This document shows positions 18,648 to 26,044 of a DNA stretch of 64,000 bases, one piece after another. The stretch lies in the NCBI GenBank assembly GCA_963711465.1, contig CAVQEG010000003.1:186001-250000 (forward strand), in the 5' to 3' direction. The stretch is from CAVQEG01 sp963711465 (GTDB lineage: Bacteria > Bacteroidota > Ignavibacteria > OLB7). Each line of letters starts with the position of its first letter. The stretch's first letter is position 1. The notes under the pieces are model-generated. The model did no database searches and was not told the origin of the DNA. It saw nothing but the letters and a program-made list of their open reading frames with translations. Made by a program: the position numbers and the translations under genes.

Positions 18648-19173
18648 CTCGGCCGTCGGTTGTCGTCGTCGCGACCTTCATCGGGGCGTCGAGACCAAGG
18701 AGCCGGCAACGCTGCTCGCAGCACCGCTGCACGATCTCGAGGAACCGAGGGTTGCCGATGTTCTGCTCGGTCACCACCTGCGCCTCGTACCGCGACCCCG
18801 GACGCTTGTACGGCAGTGGCGTGCCTTTGCCGTCGACGGGCGGTTCGTTGTACCGCGAGCTCTTGCGCATCGTCTTCTCCGTCTGCTCGGTCGACCGCTG
18901 CCACGCCGCCCACGCCGTGCGCTCGACCTCGTCGAGTCGCGCCAGCTCCTGACCGATTCGATCGTTGAAGTCGAAGAGCGCCGAGCGCTTCCACTCGCTG
19001 CGGATCGCCTTCATGTCGTGGGCGATCGTCTGCTGGGTGATGTGCTCGGTCTCCGGTCGCCCGGCGTTCAGATGTCGCGCGATCTCCGCCTGCGGCCAGC
19101 CGTGGAGGTAGAGTCGTGCGACGACCACGCGGTCGGCCAGCACCTGATCCTTGCTCCGTTTCGGGGCGGCCAT
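18526..19173 (-). CDS. Terminase small subunit (probable)
   Basis: 215 residues with an N-terminal helix-turn-helix (VVVARLYLHGWPQAEIARHLNAG, then QQTIAHDMKAIRSEW), a central helical region (FNDRIGQELARLDEVERTAWAAW) for oligomerisation and a Thr/Asp/Arg-rich tail. HTH plus helical body upstream of large terminase is the usual small terminase design, which selects the packaging site. The long overlap with the large subunit suggests coupled translation. Confidence 0.75.
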   Translation of the reverse strand: MAAPKRSKDQVLADRVVVARLYLHGWPQAEIARHLNAGRPETEHITQQTIAHDMKAIRSEWKRSALFDFNDRIGQELARLDEVERTAWAAWQRSTEQTEKTMRKSSRYNEPPVDGKGTPLPYKRPGSRYEAQVVTEQNIGNPRFLEIVQRCCEQRCRLLGLDAPMKVATTTTDGRDVPDATTTREERVARALALLDAARARRDGDTAAGASDHAP

Positions 19174-19255
19174 TCACAAACCCTCGTGCAACAAACTGCG
19201 CTCGCGCGGCTGTACCCCCATGTATTGGGGCTGTCTCTTGAATCTCGTCAGACCC

Positions 19256-19906
19256 TCACCGCAGGGATTCCACCGGCAGGTTCAGGGCCTCGATCACCGC
19301 GAATTCGAACACGCGATTCGGGTTGTCGTAGCCCAGGACGTCCGACAGCCGGGCGTTCAGCGTCTTCCATGACTCGAACACATCGTCGTCGACGAACACG
19401 CGGATCATGTTCTTCCCCGACTCTCCACCGTCGCCCTCGCCGCTGCCGTCGGCCGTCGTCGTCGACGGCGCGTCCCACGGGAATTCGTGGAGCCGGTTCA
19501 TCGCCTCGATGTCCTGCTCGCTGAACGGCAGGGTGCTCACCAGCTCCTCGAGCGGGAACTCCTGCTGGATCTCGCGGATGACTTCCGCAAGGCGCAGCTG
19601 GTTGCTGTCGAACTTCGTCTCGTTGGTCTCGACCGCGATGCGCTGCGCAGCGGCCAGCGACACACGTCCGAGGTTGAAGCACCACACCCGGTTCACGCCG
19701 AGGGACACCATCGCGTCGTACCGATGGTTGCCGTTGACGACCTCGAAGAACCCCGTTTCGAGCTCACGGACGATGATGTTCTCGACCTGGCCGTTGCGCT
19801 TCAGGTTCGCGACAAGCTTCTCGAGCCGCGTCTGGTCGTCGTCCTTGTAGTTCCAGTCGGCCTTGACGAGGCGGTCGATGTCGATCTGCGTGAATCCCGT
19901 CTTCAT
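19256..19906 (-). CDS. ParB/Spo0J N-terminal-domain protein
   Basis: 216 residues. Residues 5-110 match the ParB/sulfiredoxin-like nuclease fold: VENIIVRELETGFFEVVNGNHRYDAMVSLG, where the GNHRYDA stretch is the conserved G-x-H-R phosphate/CTP-binding motif. A helical middle and acidic Gly/Glu linker follow, then a C-terminal segment NMIRVFVDDDVFESWKTLNARLSDVLG. Placed just upstream of the packaging genes, it is more likely a phage DNA-transaction regulator than a partition protein. The start has a CAACCACCACGCACGC leader. Confidence 0.75.
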   Translation of the reverse strand: MKTGFTQIDIDRLVKADWNYKDDDQTRLEKLVANLKRNGQVENIIVRELETGFFEVVNGNHRYDAMVSLGVNRVWCFNLGRVSLAAAQRIAVETNETKFDSNQLRLAEVIREIQQEFPLEELVSTLPFSEQDIEAMNRLHEFPWDAPSTTTADGSGEGDGGESGKNMIRVFVDDDVFESWKTLNARLSDVLGYDNPNRVFEFAVIEALNLPVESLR

Positions 19907-19922
19907 GCGTGCGTGGTGGTTG

Positions 19923-20732
19923 TCAGTCCTGGGACCCGGCGGCCGCCCGATAGTCGCGCAGCGCGATGACCGCGCTCCAGTAGACCTCGTTGTACGTGTC
20001 CGGCTTGCCGGCCGTCAACTGGCGTATGGCGCCGATTTCCTGTCGTCCGAACTCGGTGCTCGGCAGACTACCGTAGCGGAATGCCGCCTGCCAGCTCGTC
20101 GAATCGCAACTCGTGCAGTGGCTGAATTGCCTGAGCAGTCGACGGGCAGTGCACCCGAGCAGGTGAACCCGCTTCCCGCGCTTGATCGCGCGCGTCGAGA
20201 TGTATGACACGATGCGCTCGCGTTCGACGGCCGACGGCAACTGCTGCCGGAGTTCCGGCAACGAGATCGCGATGTAGTCGCTGTAGTCGATCAGCGCGTC
20301 GGGGTTGCCGTCCGGCAGGTGGTAGACGTTGATCACCGGACACCGACTGCCGTCGGCGTTGACGGCCGTCACCCGCGCCCGCATCTCCCGTCGCAACTCC
20401 CACGCGGCCTCCGGGCTGACGACGCGCTGGACGTCGAGCTCGACGAACGCCGCGCGACGCCACTGTCGACTGTTGATGAACGCCGTGTACTCGTCGAGCC
20501 AGTCGCTGAAGAACGACGGCCCGCGCTCGGTCCCCGCCTGGGCTCCGAACATCAGCGTGAAGAGACCGGAGTCGATGATCACGTGCTCGAAGCGATCGAG
20601 GTCGGCGACCGATCCCCGGCGTGAGTTCGGATCCTTGCGGATCTCGTAGTACGACCGTAGTCGGTAGCGGACGCCGGCGTCGATCAGCGCGTCATTCGCC
20701 GCCTCGCGGTCGCCCGCGAAATGCACCTTCAT
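19923..20732 (-). CDS. dpdA: DpdA-like 7-deazaguanine DNA transglycosylase
   Basis: 269 residues resembling the phage TGT-like DpdA family, which swaps guanine in DNA for a 7-deazaguanine base. Diagnostic segments are VIIDSGLFTLMFG (the N-terminal D-S-G motif), FVELDVQRVVSPEAAW, AISLPELRQ, and VHLLGCTARRLLRQF followed by CDSTSWQAAFRYG, the phage D-S-T-S-W signature near the catalytic Asp. It is the first of an ATGA-coupled operon with a small conserved protein and the FolE fusion, with QueE and QueD close by. That context strongly supports base modification of phage DNA. Confidence 0.83.
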   Translation of the reverse strand: MKVHFAGDREAANDALIDAGVRYRLRSYYEIRKDPNSRRGSVADLDRFEHVIIDSGLFTLMFGAQAGTERGPSFFSDWLDEYTAFINSRQWRRAAFVELDVQRVVSPEAAWELRREMRARVTAVNADGSRCPVINVYHLPDGNPDALIDYSDYIAISLPELRQQLPSAVERERIVSYISTRAIKRGKRVHLLGCTARRLLRQFSHCTSCDSTSWQAAFRYGSLPSTEFGRQEIGAIRQLTAGKPDTYNEVYWSAVIALRDYRAAAGSQD

Positions 20733-21088
20733 CCGGTGGCCTCAAACACCACCGCGCCGTTCTCGCCATCCTCCGTCACCTCGCAGCAGCGGAGGTCGAA
20801 TTCCGTCATCAGCCAGTCGGCAATCTGCTCGCATGACATCGTGCCGAATTCGCAGTACGGGAAGCCGTTCTCGGGGCCGTTCACCCCGAACTCGCGCATG
20901 AGCCGCCGCGCGATCTCCCGTTTCAGCAGGATGAACTCGATTTCGCGACTCCCAGCGACGGACTTCATCGCGTTGATCTCGAACGTGTGCCGGTGGCGAT
21001 GGCGGAGGAACGACACCTCGTCGGGCGCCTCCGGCCAACAGTGAAATCCTTCGACCTCGAGTCGAACAACGATCTGCGTCTGTCTCAT
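20729..21088 (-). CDS. Conserved phage protein linked to deazaguanine genes
   Basis: 119 residues: GFHCWPEAPDEVSFLRHRHRHTFEI, REIEFILLKREIARRL, FGTMSCEQIADWLMTEFDL and a terminal EDGENGAVVFEATG. This is a recognisable small phage family of unknown function; the His-rich segment and overall layout recall a reduced 6-pyruvoyl-tetrahydropterin-synthase fold, but the QueD catalytic Cys arrangement is absent. ATGA overlaps at both ends tie it to DpdA and FolE, so a role in or beside deazaguanine synthesis is plausible. Confidence 0.7.
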   Translation of the reverse strand: MRQTQIVVRLEVEGFHCWPEAPDEVSFLRHRHRHTFEINAMKSVAGSREIEFILLKREIARRLMREFGVNGPENGFPYCEFGTMSCEQIADWLMTEFDLRCCEVTEDGENGAVVFEATG

Positions 21089-21942
21089 GCCGTGGCAAGC
21101 CTCATGAATTCCTCGCGTGTCCGGTGATCGTCCTTGAAGTATCCGCGCAGGCAGCTGGTGGTCGTCCACGTGTCGTGCACCTTGATGCCCCGAAGCTCCA
21201 TGCACGAGTGTCGTGCGCGCAGCAGGACGGCGACGCCCTTGGGGTTCAGGTGCTCCGACAGGTAGTCGGCCACCTGCGTCGTCAGCCGCTCCTGATTCTG
21301 CAGCCGACGACTGAACCGATCGAGCGTCCGGGCCAGCTTCGAGAGCCCGACAATCTTCCCATTCGGGATGTAGGCGATCGTGCCCGTGCCGGTGAACGGC
21401 GCCATGTGATGCTCGCAGAGCGAGGAGAACGGGATGTTCGACTGCACGATCATCTCGTCGGCGTCCTCGGCGTCGAACACCGTCAACTCGAACTCCGGCG
21501 GCGACAGGAACTCGCGGTAGAACCGCACCACGCGCTCGGGTGTCCGCCGCAGGCCTTCGCGACGCACGTTCTCCCCCAGGCCCTCGAGCAGCCGCGCCAC
21601 GTGATCCTCCAGATCGCGATCCGGCTCGTGTTCCCACGGCATGACCAGCCACCGGCTGTCGTCGGTCCCCAGCTTGTCGAACAGGAACTCGATCGGCTTT
21701 CCCCAGTGGCGGAAGCGCTCGGCCGTGCGACCTGAGTCGCGAATGTCGTCGACGATCACGTCCGCGTCCTCCGGCTGCTCGCAGGCGTTCATCGTCAGCC
21801 CGGCGACCACCGCCCCGCCTCGCGGGATTCCGTAGAACCGCGCCCGGGGATGGCGATCCATGATCGCCGTCAGCCGGTCGTAGACCTCCGGCCATCGTAC
21901 GTGGTACGCCTTCTCGTCGGTCAGTCGTCGTTCAACCACCAC
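21085..21942 (-). CDS. folE: Phosphoribosyltransferase-GTP cyclohydrolase I fusion
   Basis: 285 residues. Residues 20-95 are a type I PRTase-like domain: FYGIPRGGAVVAGL and the PRPP loop DVIVDDIRDSGRT. Residues 115-285 are GTP cyclohydrolase I: EGLRRTPERVVRFY, the zinc and active-site segment SLCEHHMAPFTGTG, IVGLSKLARTLDRFSRRLQ and HSCMELRGI. GTP cyclohydrolase makes dihydroneopterin triphosphate, the first step toward 7-deazaguanines. The GTG at 21942 is taken as start because it precedes the PRTase domain and overlaps the upstream small gene. The fusion to a PRTase is unusual; free FolE is about 190-220 residues. Confidence 0.88.
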   Translation of the reverse strand: MVVERRLTDEKAYHVRWPEVYDRLTAIMDRHPRARFYGIPRGGAVVAGLTMNACEQPEDADVIVDDIRDSGRTAERFRHWGKPIEFLFDKLGTDDSRWLVMPWEHEPDRDLEDHVARLLEGLGENVRREGLRRTPERVVRFYREFLSPPEFELTVFDAEDADEMIVQSNIPFSSLCEHHMAPFTGTGTIAYIPNGKIVGLSKLARTLDRFSRRLQNQERLTTQVADYLSEHLNPKGVAVLLRARHSCMELRGIKVHDTWTTTSCLRGYFKDDHRTREEFMRLATA

Positions 21943-22115
21943 TGTCCTCGATAATCGATAAGGGGTTTCGACAACAGCGGGGCTTCCGCCGGCTGCATGG
22001 GGTACGTCGGCAGCAGACTGCCGCGCATGGCACGCGGCCGGCGTTCGTCGTGCGCCTTCAGCGCCGCGGCGATCCACGATGGCCGTGTCGGTTGTACGTC
22101 GTGCTCGGTACCCAT
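21921..22115 (-). CDS. Small uncharacterised protein
   Basis: 64 residues, starting MGTEHDVQPTRPSWIAAAL, with a C-terminal KPLIDYRGQWWLNDD. It lies between a terminator hairpin upstream and the PRTase-FolE gene, overlapping the latter by 22 bases. No recognised family. It is the first ORF of the DpdA-FolE transcription unit and may be translated to couple ribosomes into folE. Confidence 0.45.
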   Translation of the reverse strand: MGTEHDVQPTRPSWIAAALKAHDERRPRAMRGSLLPTYPMQPAEAPLLSKPLIDYRGQWWLNDD

Positions 22116-22138
22116 GTCTGCGTGTGCGGTGAAAAATT

Positions 22139-22177
22139 GGAGCGGAGTCCCCTGGGGGTCCATTCCCTCTCCGCTCC
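22139..22177 (-). terminator. Rho-independent terminator (leftward)
   Basis: GGAGCGGAG and CTCCGCTCC arms of nine bases around a 21-base loop. On the minus strand the hairpin is followed by AATTTTT. It ends transcription coming from the QueD-QueE side before the folE-dpdA unit. Confidence 0.75.
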
Positions 22178-22297
22178 CTGTGACTGCTGACCTCGTGCAG
22201 TCGACGGACGGCCCGTCGCCAGATCGAAGACCGTCCACGCGGCCGTTTCCGGACCGCTGCCGGCGGGTGCGACTGTATACCGCGCCGCCCGGGGCTT

Positions 22298-22516
22298 TCA
22301 GTGAACGACGAGCGTCATACTCATGCGCTCGGTGCTCACGTTTACGTCAATGCGCGGCTCGACGCCCGTTTCGCCGACGCCCAGGGTTATGTACACCTGC
22401 AGCCCGAGACTGCGCGCCGTCAGCAGCGCGCCGGTCAGGTCCGCGGCGTACTGCGCCACGTCCTCCGCCACCTCGCGGAGTTCAGGCCGGGTGCCGGCCG
22501 ATGGATCACTGCTCAT
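22298..22516 (-). CDS. Small uncharacterised protein
   Basis: 72 residues (MSSDPSAGTRPELREVAEDV), one amphipathic helix followed by two beta segments ending SMTLVVH. The ATG at 22516 is preferred because GAGGCGGCG just upstream is a rare good Shine-Dalgarno site in this genome; a GTG at 22534 would overlap the QueE stop. It is downstream of QueE and before the terminator, so it is the last gene of that transcript. Confidence 0.5.
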   Translation of the reverse strand: MSSDPSAGTRPELREVAEDVAQYAADLTGALLTARSLGLQVYITLGVGETGVEPRIDVNVSTERMSMTLVVH

Positions 22517-22523
22517 CGCCGCC

Positions 22524-23126
22524 TCATAGCACACCCCACAGCTTGTGCATCTGGACTGACAGCGACCACTCGGGATTCCGCGTACAGAGCTCGATGCAGT
22601 GCCGGAGATTGTCGGCGTTGATCGCCATGCCGTCAGAGTGCGGTGACAGGTACCGGTACGTGGCGTCGATCGACGGACGGGGGATATCCTGTCCCGCGTG
22701 CCGCACGTAGCGCAGCTCGTCGACGCCCGTCGGAAAGTTCTTCTCGATCACGTGCTCGGCGACCTTCGGACTGACAGCGACATACGTAAGGCCGTCCGGC
22801 ACCGGATTCAGGCCGCTGGTCTCGATCGCCTGCAGGAATCCGTGCTCGGCGAAGTACCGCACGACCTCCGCCGTCAGCTGGTCAGTCGGCTCGCCACCCG
22901 TCCACACGATCCACTGGCAGCCCGGCGCGTGCTCGGCGCACCACTGCCGGATGTCGTCGAGCGTCATCGGCCGTCCGCTCTCGAACTCGGTGTCGCACCG
23001 CACGCCCTGCGCGTAGCACGCGTGGCGCGCCTTGCACCCCTGCAGCCGGATGAAGATCGAAGGGTCGCCGGCGCGTGCGCCCTCGCCCTGTAGACTGTAG
23101 AAGATTTCGGAGACGGTGAGCGTCAT
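22524..23126 (-). CDS. queE: 7-carboxy-7-deazaguanine synthase (radical SAM)
   Basis: 200 residues. MTLTVSEIFYSLQGEGARAGDPSIFIRLQGC at the start is the QueE N-terminal substrate-binding pattern. WTGGEP is the radical-SAM glycine-rich motif, and VSPKVAEHVIEKN and LSVQMHKLWGVL are the conserved late segments. It converts carboxy-tetrahydropterin to 7-carboxy-7-deazaguanine. The cluster-binding cysteines are spaced CKARHACYAQGVRC (C-x5-C-x6-C), unlike the canonical radical-SAM spacing. ATGA overlap with QueD. Confidence 0.9.
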   Translation of the reverse strand: MTLTVSEIFYSLQGEGARAGDPSIFIRLQGCKARHACYAQGVRCDTEFESGRPMTLDDIRQWCAEHAPGCQWIVWTGGEPTDQLTAEVVRYFAEHGFLQAIETSGLNPVPDGLTYVAVSPKVAEHVIEKNFPTGVDELRYVRHAGQDIPRPSIDATYRYLSPHSDGMAINADNLRHCIELCTRNPEWSLSVQMHKLWGVL

Positions 23127-23542
23127 GCGCGACGGGCCTCCGCCCGACAGTTGGGGGTTTCGTGCACGGTCACGGCCTCGACCGCCGGACCGAATTCCTC
23201 CGTCGCCCGCTCGAGGAGATCGCCGGCGATGTTCTCGGCCGTCGGTACGTAGGGCACGACAACGAGCTTCTGCCCGAGCGTGTGCATCGCCGGCAGAATC
23301 GGATCGCATACCCACAGCATCAGCCCGTGATCCCATGCGTCGACCAACTCCGCCAGCCGTGCCTTCACCTCGCCGAAGTCCAGCACCATCCCGTTGTCGC
23401 TGGCGCCCGGCTCGTCCTTCACCGGTCCACGCAGCCGGAACTCAGCGACGTACCGATGCCCGTGCAGGTTCCGGCACTTGCCACCGTGGTCGGTGACGCG
23501 ATGCCCCATGTCCCACTCGATGCGGCGCGTGATACTCGTCAC
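23123..23542 (-). CDS. queD: 6-carboxytetrahydropterin synthase
   Basis: 139 residues with the QueD/PTPS layout: zinc-binding His in DMGHRV and LHGHRY, the catalytic Cys in GGKCRNLHGH, MVLDFGEVKARL and the DAWDHGLML Asp-His pair, then PTAENIAGDLLERA and the terminal Glu in VHETPNCRAEA. It makes the carboxy-tetrahydropterin used by QueE. Start is GTG at 23542, overlapping the upstream nuclease stop (GTGA). Confidence 0.93.
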   Translation of the reverse strand: MTSITRRIEWDMGHRVTDHGGKCRNLHGHRYVAEFRLRGPVKDEPGASDNGMVLDFGEVKARLAELVDAWDHGLMLWVCDPILPAMHTLGQKLVVVPYVPTAENIAGDLLERATEEFGPAVEAVTVHETPNCRAEARRA

Positions 23543-24009
23543 GCGTCTGCCTTCAGCACTGCCAGTATCTCCTCCGCCGTCCTGCATACATGCACCTGGA
23601 TGTTGAAGCACTCGGCGAACGCCTGAAACGCCCGCTGAACTCTCGACAGCCTGCCGCCCGTCGGCCGCTTGCACTCGACGAGCAGCGCCTGGCACCGGCC
23701 GTCGGCCGTCCCGCGAAGCGCCAGCAGGTCGGGAAACCCCTGCCCCTGCTCGAAGCCTTCGACGCGGTACGTTGCGACGTATCGCCCGCCTCGGCTGCGA
23801 AATCCGCCGCCGTTGATGCGGACGACCATCCACCCGGCCTTCCGCAGGACTTCGATGATCTCGCGCTGGGCTCGAGACTCGAGCTTCGCGCGTGCCAGCT
23901 GCTGCCGGAGATCCGATGACCAGATTTCGGTCTGGTTCTCCGGGATCTCCGTCGGCCGCAGACCGTCGTCGGTCGGGCGCTCGGCGTGCGATGTACGTCT
24001 GCGTTTCAC
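23539..24009 (-). CDS. VRR-NUC domain nuclease
   Basis: 156 residues. From residue 50 it carries a VRR-NUC endonuclease core: GWMVVRINGGGF, GFPDLLALRG (catalytic Asp), LLVECKRPTGGRLSRVQRAF (Glu-x-Lys). This PD-(D/E)XK subfamily is common in phages, where it is thought to cut branched or flap DNA. GTG at 24009 is preferred; longer reading frames upstream would run into the spacer next to the tRNAs. It is the first gene of the QueD-QueE transcript. Confidence 0.8.
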   Translation of the reverse strand: MKRRRTSHAERPTDDGLRPTEIPENQTEIWSSDLRQQLARAKLESRAQREIIEVLRKAGWMVVRINGGGFRSRGGRYVATYRVEGFEQGQGFPDLLALRGTADGRCQALLVECKRPTGGRLSRVQRAFQAFAECFNIQVHVCRTAEEILAVLKADA

Positions 24010-24170
24010 GAGATAAAGGGAGAGGCGGTGTACGTCCCGCGGACGACCACTACAACGACCTGGGCACCGCCTCCCCTCTCGATACGCGAACCGTTCGCCG
24101 CGCGCGTCGCGGGCCTGCCCGCCGGCCGCCAAGCGACCGACCCCGCGTCACCGCGGCGAGGACCAGTGTG

Positions 24171-24246
24171 ATGCGGGGGTTGGATTCGAACCAACGTCTG
24201 TCCGGCTTATGAGACCGGTGCTGGAACCACTCCAGCTCACCCCGCA
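24171..24246 (-). tRNA. tRNA-Met (CAT)
   Basis: Minus-strand cloverleaf: acceptor TGCGGGG with CCCCGCA, D-stem GCTGG/CCAGC, anticodon stem CCGGT/GCCGG around loop CTCATAA (anticodon CAT), T-arm GTTGG TTCGAAT CCAAC. The acceptor stem is fully paired with T1:A72. CAT could be Met, initiator Met or, if modified, Ile2; no CCA is encoded. Confidence 0.85.
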
Positions 24247-24253
24247 GTCGGTT

Positions 24254-24326
24254 GCCGGGAGGCGGGAATCGAACCCGCGTCCTCCGGATTAATGGTCCGG
24301 TGCTCTCCCACTGAGCTACTTCCCGC
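24254..24326 (-). tRNA. tRNA-Asn-like (ATT anticodon), possibly degenerate
   Basis: Minus-strand cloverleaf: D-arm AGCTC..GAGC, anticodon stem CCGGA/TCCGG with loop CCATTAA, T-arm GCGGG TTCGATT CCCGC. By normal spacing the anticodon is ATT (Asn AAU), but position 33 is C instead of the near-universal T, and the acceptor stem has mismatches at 1:72 (G:G) and 7:66 (A:C). It resembles a tRNA-Asn(GTT) with changes in the loop. It may be non-functional. Confidence 0.7.
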
Positions 24327-24328
24327 AT

Positions 24329-24781
24329 CTATGTGCTCCGCCCCCGGATCTCGTGCTCGAAGTACAGCGTTGCCGCCGCCGTCCGCAGGGCGTCATTCGA
24401 TTGCATCTCGCTGGCCAACGCGGCGATCGACCGTCGCTCGAACGCCGTGCGCTCGGCGTACGACTCGCGCCGCTCCTCCCGCCGCAGGTTGACGACCGTC
24501 GTCGTCCGCACGAGCTCCGCGAAGTCGAGCTCCCCCTCATACATATCCGGCGGCACGCGCGTATCACCGTAATCCTCCCAGATTTCCTCGATCCGAGGCG
24601 ACACCCGGCAACAGTTTCGTTGTGCGAATCGCTCGAAGGCCGCGACCGACGGAAACGGGCTGCGGCCGAGGCGCCGGCCGACGTCGTCGTACGCCTGCCG
24701 CCGCGTCCACTCGAGGTGGAACAGGTGCACGATCTCGACGATCGCGCAGAACTCGACGCGGTAGTCCAGGCGTCGGCTCAC
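24329..24781 (-). CDS. Uncharacterised phage protein
   Basis: 150 residues, helical (FCAIVEIVHLFHLEWTRRQAYDDVGRRLG; ERRSIAALASEMQSNDALRTAAATLYFEHEIRG). Its start overlaps the stop of the next upstream gene by four bases, and its end is only three bases from a tRNA, so the tRNAs may be processed from this transcript. No family recognised. Confidence 0.55.
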   Translation of the reverse strand: MSRRLDYRVEFCAIVEIVHLFHLEWTRRQAYDDVGRRLGRSPFPSVAAFERFAQRNCCRVSPRIEEIWEDYGDTRVPPDMYEGELDFAELVRTTTVVNLRREERRESYAERTAFERRSIAALASEMQSNDALRTAAATLYFEHEIRGRST

Positions 24782-25002
24782 GACTCCTCCGGCATCACGC
24801 TCTCGGCGAAGAACCCCTCGCGGAGAATGGCGAAGCGCAGGGCGTTGCGCGCGGCGACCACCGGGTCGAAGTACGGGGGACGACCCGCCGCCCGCCGAAG
24901 CAGCTGTTCGTCGCTCACGTCCAGCGGCAGCCGTCGGTCGCCCGCCGTCAACACCTTCAGCGCTATGTCGATTGCCTTGTGTCGTTGCTCGCTCAGTGTC
25001 AT
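24778..25002 (-). CDS. Small uncharacterised protein
   Basis: 74 residues, MTLSEQRHKAIDIALKVL, mostly helical, with a Pro-rich turn DVSDEQLLRRAAGRPPY. ATGA overlaps with both neighbours show it is part of a tightly coupled small-gene operon. Function unknown. Confidence 0.55.
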   Translation of the reverse strand: MTLSEQRHKAIDIALKVLTAGDRRLPLDVSDEQLLRRAAGRPPYFDPVVAARNALRFAILREGFFAESVMPEES

Positions 25003-25214
25003 GGAAGTGTTCGGGGCTCGGCCGTCACGCTCAGTCGGGCCGAACGAAAGACCTCACCGTTGCTCAGGGGGATTTCACGCAGATCGAGCCGTGCGTCGCG
25101 CAGCATGCCCCGCACCGAACACACCAGCAGTAGGTTCTCCAGCAGCTCGACTTCCTCGGCGATGAGCGTCAGGATCTCCACGTCGTTGAAGGTTCGCAAC
25201 AGGGCTCGGTCCAT
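24999..25214 (-). CDS. Small uncharacterised protein
   Basis: 71 residues, MDRALLRTFNDVEILTLIAEEV, with an acidic Leu-rich helix and a short beta end. Start at 25214 is the first ATG of the frame that avoids a long overlap. Coupled to the next gene by a four-base overlap. No family recognised. Confidence 0.5.
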   Translation of the reverse strand: MDRALLRTFNDVEILTLIAEEVELLENLLLVCSVRGMLRDARLDLREIPLSNGEVFRSARLSVTAEPRTLP

Positions 25215-25276
25215 CTCAGGGCTCGGTTTCCTCCGCCGGTCCCGTGGCGAAGATCGTGTGGACGTAGGGGACTGTG

Positions 25277-26041
25277 TCAGTTGCAGGCCGCGTGGTACAG
25301 CGGCACGAGGTCCTCGAGCATCGCGTCGTTGATGATCAGGCGGAACGCGAGGCCCGGGTTCTCGTCCTGCCCCCAGCCCTCGGCCAGCGGGTCGAACACC
25401 CCGAGATCCGCGACGAACCGCGCCCGATCGTGGAGGATGTCGTCGACCATCGTCGGGATCAGCCACCCCATCTCCAGCCACACACGCGGATCGCGGTCGT
25501 AGAACACGATCCACGCGCTGTGCCCGGCAAGTGCCCGGCACGTCTCGCGCAGTCGGCGAAGCTGCGCTTCGCGCTCCGGTGTCATTGAATCCATGGTAGC
25601 TGGTGCCGGAGGTCTCCGACGTGGTCCCGCGACGTGCCGCGCTGGCGGTCGCCCGTCCGGGACCCGCGGACTCCAGTCGGCCGCCGGCCGGCGTTCGTCG
25701 CCCGGCGCCGTACCCCTTTCGAGGTGGTGAAACACATTGCTTACCGCAGTCGGCGCCGAGCCTTGTCCTCCTCTGCATCGCCGGTACACGCCACGCTCGT
25801 CGATCTTGTAGTGGCGACCGCCGACCGCCAGGTGCCGCTCGCCCGGCCCGATGTCGAGCTCGAGCGGCGTCCACGGCACGCGCCGGCGCCGTGCGCGGGT
25901 GACGTTTCCCTTGTGGCCGCCTCGCGGTCGATCCCACCACGGCCGGCGGGCCACCGCCCCGATTGAATCCATCATCCTGCGCAGGTGCAGGAGATCGGCG
26001 AGCGCGGCGAAGAACGCCTTCGCGGCTGCGAATGCCCTCAT
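25277..26041 (-). CDS. Uncharacterised protein, possibly two genes in one frame
   Basis: Open frame of 254 residues beginning one codon after the spanin-like stop. Residues 1-95 include a WTPLELDIGPGERHLAVGGRHYKID segment that looks folded. Residues 100-145 are Pro/Arg-rich. From Met150 (position 25594) a separate-looking domain begins, MDSMTPEREAQLRRLRETC ... WIVFYDRDPRVWLEMGW, which could be its own 105-residue gene with a CACCAGCTACC leader. Either one protein with a linker or two genes; not resolvable by eye. Confidence 0.5.
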   Translation of the reverse strand: MRAFAAAKAFFAALADLLHLRRMMDSIGAVARRPWWDRPRGGHKGNVTRARRRRVPWTPLELDIGPGERHLAVGGRHYKIDERGVYRRCRGGQGSAPTAVSNVFHHLERGTAPGDERRPAADWSPRVPDGRPPARHVAGPRRRPPAPATMDSMTPEREAQLRRLRETCRALAGHSAWIVFYDRDPRVWLEMGWLIPTMVDDILHDRARFVADLGVFDPLAEGWGQDENPGLAFRLIINDAMLEDLVPLYHAACN

Positions 26042-26044
26042 ACG

